From Paraburkholderia aromaticivorans (lineage in GTDB: Bacteria; Pseudomonadota; Gammaproteobacteria; Burkholderiales; Burkholderiaceae), in contig NZ_CP022990.1 of NCBI RefSeq assembly GCF_002278075.1, forward strand, positions 2,294,001 through 2,358,000: a stretch of DNA of 64,000 bases, read 5' to 3'. Under the pieces are notes generated by a model. The model was not told where the DNA came from and searched no databases. It saw only the letters and a program-made list of their open reading frames with translations. This document shows, in pieces, positions 62,870 through 64,000 of this stretch. Made by a program: the position numbers and the translations under genes. The stretch's first letter is position 1. Every line of letters begins with the position of its first letter.

Positions 62870-64000
62870 TCACGCCGCGAGCCCGAGCCGTACCGTGCGC
62901 GCCAGATCATCGAGCTGGAAGGGTTTGCGCAAAATCGTGCAGCGCTTCACCGCCAGCCCGGAAATATCCACGTCCGCATAACCGGTCGCGAGGATCACCG
63001 GCAAGTCCTCGCGCAGTTTGCGCGCTTCGGCGATCACGTCGATGCCGTTCATGCCGGGCATCGCAAAGTCCACCATCAGCAGGTCCGGCTTGTCGTCCCG
63101 CAGACGGTTCAGCCCGGCGCGGCCATCGGCGGCTTCGGTCACGGTATAGCCGAGCATGCGAAGCGACTCGACGAGCATGGCGCGCACTTCGCTGTCGTCT
63201 TCAACCACCAGCACCCGCTTTTCGCCGACCGCGTTCGCTTCCGCATTCGACGTCGCTTCGGCTTGCGGCGCCACGCGTTCGCGCAACGGCAGCCAGATCT
63301 CCACCGTGGTGCCCACGCCTTCCTCGCTGAACAGACGCGCGGTGCCGCCCGCTTGCGTGGCGATGCCGTAGACCTGGCTCAAGCCGAGTCCGGTTCCCTT
63401 GCCGATTGGTTTGGTGGTGAAGAACGGATCGAATACGCGCGACACGATGTCGGGCGGCACGCCCGCACCGGTATCGGCGACCTCGATGACCACGTATGGG
63501 CCGCTTTCGAGCGTCTGATCCGGCGCTTCGCGCTGTTTCACGCGAATCCCGAGCTGGCCGCCGGCCGGCATCGCATCGCGCGCGTTGATGGCGAGATTGA
63601 GAATGGCCAGTTCGAGCTGATTGGCGTCGGCCTCGGTCCACATTTCTTCGCCGTCGAACTCGTTGGTGTAGCGGATGCTCGAACCGAGCGACACGGTGAT
63701 GATGTCGCGCATGCCCTGCAGCAACGTCACCACGTCCACCGCTTTCAGGTCGAGGTTGCTGTTGCGCGAGAACGTGAGCAACTGGCCCGTCAGTTTCGCG
63801 CCGCGTTCGGTCGCGCGCTTGACGGTGGCGGCCATGCCGCGAAGGCGCTCGTCGCTGCTCACGCGGGCAATCAGTTCCGCGTTGACCATGATGACGTTCA
63901 ACAAATTGTTGAAGTCGTGCGCAATCCCGCCGGTAAGTTGCCCGAGTGCTTCCATTTTCTGCGATTGCACCAGCACGGCCTGCACTTTGGCGCGCTCGTG
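62870..64000 (-). CDS. Hybrid sensor histidine kinase/response regulator, C-terminal part
   Basis: The frame is open to the right edge, so the sensor part is missing. Visible are the H-box MEALGQLTGGIAHDFNNLLN, the N-box-like NLAINARDAMPAGG, G-boxes VADTGAGVPP and GKGTGLGLSQVYGIATQAGG, and a C-terminal receiver domain (KRVLVVEDDSEVRAMLVE, phospho-Asp in DLLMVDFAMPGMNG, Lys in RKPFQ). Such HisKA/HATPase kinases with a fused receiver are usually part of phosphorelays. The input domain cannot be seen. Confidence 0.93.
   Translation of the reverse strand, partial: HERAKVQAVLVQSQKMEALGQLTGGIAHDFNNLLNVIMVNAELIARVSSDERLRGMAATVKRATERGAKLTGQLLTFSRNSNLDLKAVDVVTLLQGMRDIITVSLGSSIRYTNEFDGEEMWTEADANQLELAILNLAINARDAMPAGGQLGIRVKQREAPDQTLESGPYVVIEVADTGAGVPPDIVSRVFDPFFTTKPIGKGTGLGLSQVYGIATQAGGTARLFSEEGVGTTVEIWLPLRERVAPQAEATSNAEANAVGEKRVLVVEDDSEVRAMLVESLRMLGYTVTEAADGRAGLNRLRDDKPDLLMVDFAMPGMNGIDVIAEARKLREDLPVILATGYADVDISGLAVKRCTILRKPFQLDDLARTVRLGLAA

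Noticed and set aside
1..64000. CRISPR arrays, tRNA or rRNA genes, phage genes, complete insertion sequences
   Set aside because: No spaced direct repeats of CRISPR size, no tRNA cloverleaf that I could fold by eye, and no transposase or integrase proteins were seen. A dedicated tRNA scan would be needed to exclude tRNAs fully.

Overview
The window is high-GC, gene-dense DNA whose content (two OmpC-type porins of the Burkholderiales kind, a DUF4148 protein, a YdcH protein, NodT/HlyD/DUF1656/FUSC efflux genes, a xylAFGH cluster with XylR, and many LysR, MarR and TetR regulators) points to a Burkholderiaceae member, most likely Paraburkholderia or a close relative. This taxonomic call is inference from protein style, not from a search. 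I see no rRNA, tRNA, CRISPR array, phage or intact insertion sequence; it reads as chromosomal or chromid metabolic and signalling DNA.

Layout. (1) 0-3 kb: the 5' end of a MalT-like LuxR regulator runs off the left edge, followed by a DUF2889 protein, a porin with a strongly structured leader, and a secreted BON protein. (2) 3-8.6 kb, minus strand: a catabolic operon of MFS transporter, GMC alcohol dehydrogenase, TauD/TfdA-type Fe/2-oxoglutarate dioxygenase and aldehyde dehydrogenase. (3) 8.9-12.3 kb: a small conserved-looking protein, ETF-ubiquinone oxidoreductase, and an orphan membrane-anchored TAXI-type binding protein. (4) 12.6-22.1 kb: a nine-gene minus-strand operon (polyamine-type ABC importer, three flavin/iron-sulfur amine oxidase components of the opine oxidase/HcnABC type, a further DAO-family oxidase, RidA) under a divergent LysR regulator. 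(5) 22.2-31.3 kb: accessory genes (GNAT, P450, porin, cupin, LysR/SDR pair, TetR/metallo-hydrolase pair, PPC-domain protein), several with clear operator-like dyads.

(6) 31.5-45.6 kb: a neighbourhood with an oxygen/redox and second-messenger flavour. It has a Mg-type P-ATPase gene preceded by a perfect FNR box, a fatty-acid desaturase, a VOC protein, an FNR-type regulator with all four cluster cysteines and the E-x2-SR recognition helix, a large inverted repeat interlocked with an FNR-like palindrome, a chemoreceptor with a sigma-28-like promoter, a globin-GAF-EAL c-di-GMP phosphodiesterase and a GGDEF cyclase. (7) 45.8-53.9 kb: a divergent xylose locus, xylR-galM on the minus strand and xylA-xylF-xylG-xylH on the plus strand, without a xylulokinase. 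(8) 54.1-56.9 kb: a two-subunit molybdenum hydroxylase of the isoquinoline oxidoreductase type. (9) 57-62.8 kb, minus strand: a MarR-controlled AaeB/AaeX/AaeA-like efflux operon with a NodT outer-membrane partner, and a candidate 30-residue membrane peptide beyond it. (10) The right edge holds the 3' part of a hybrid histidine kinase.

The most interesting material is the FNR-linked island (FNR protein, FNR box, interlocked repeats, haem-sensing phosphodiesterase), the two catabolic operons with unknown substrates, the candidate small membrane peptide, and several precise operator-like dyads that can be tied to adjacent regulators.
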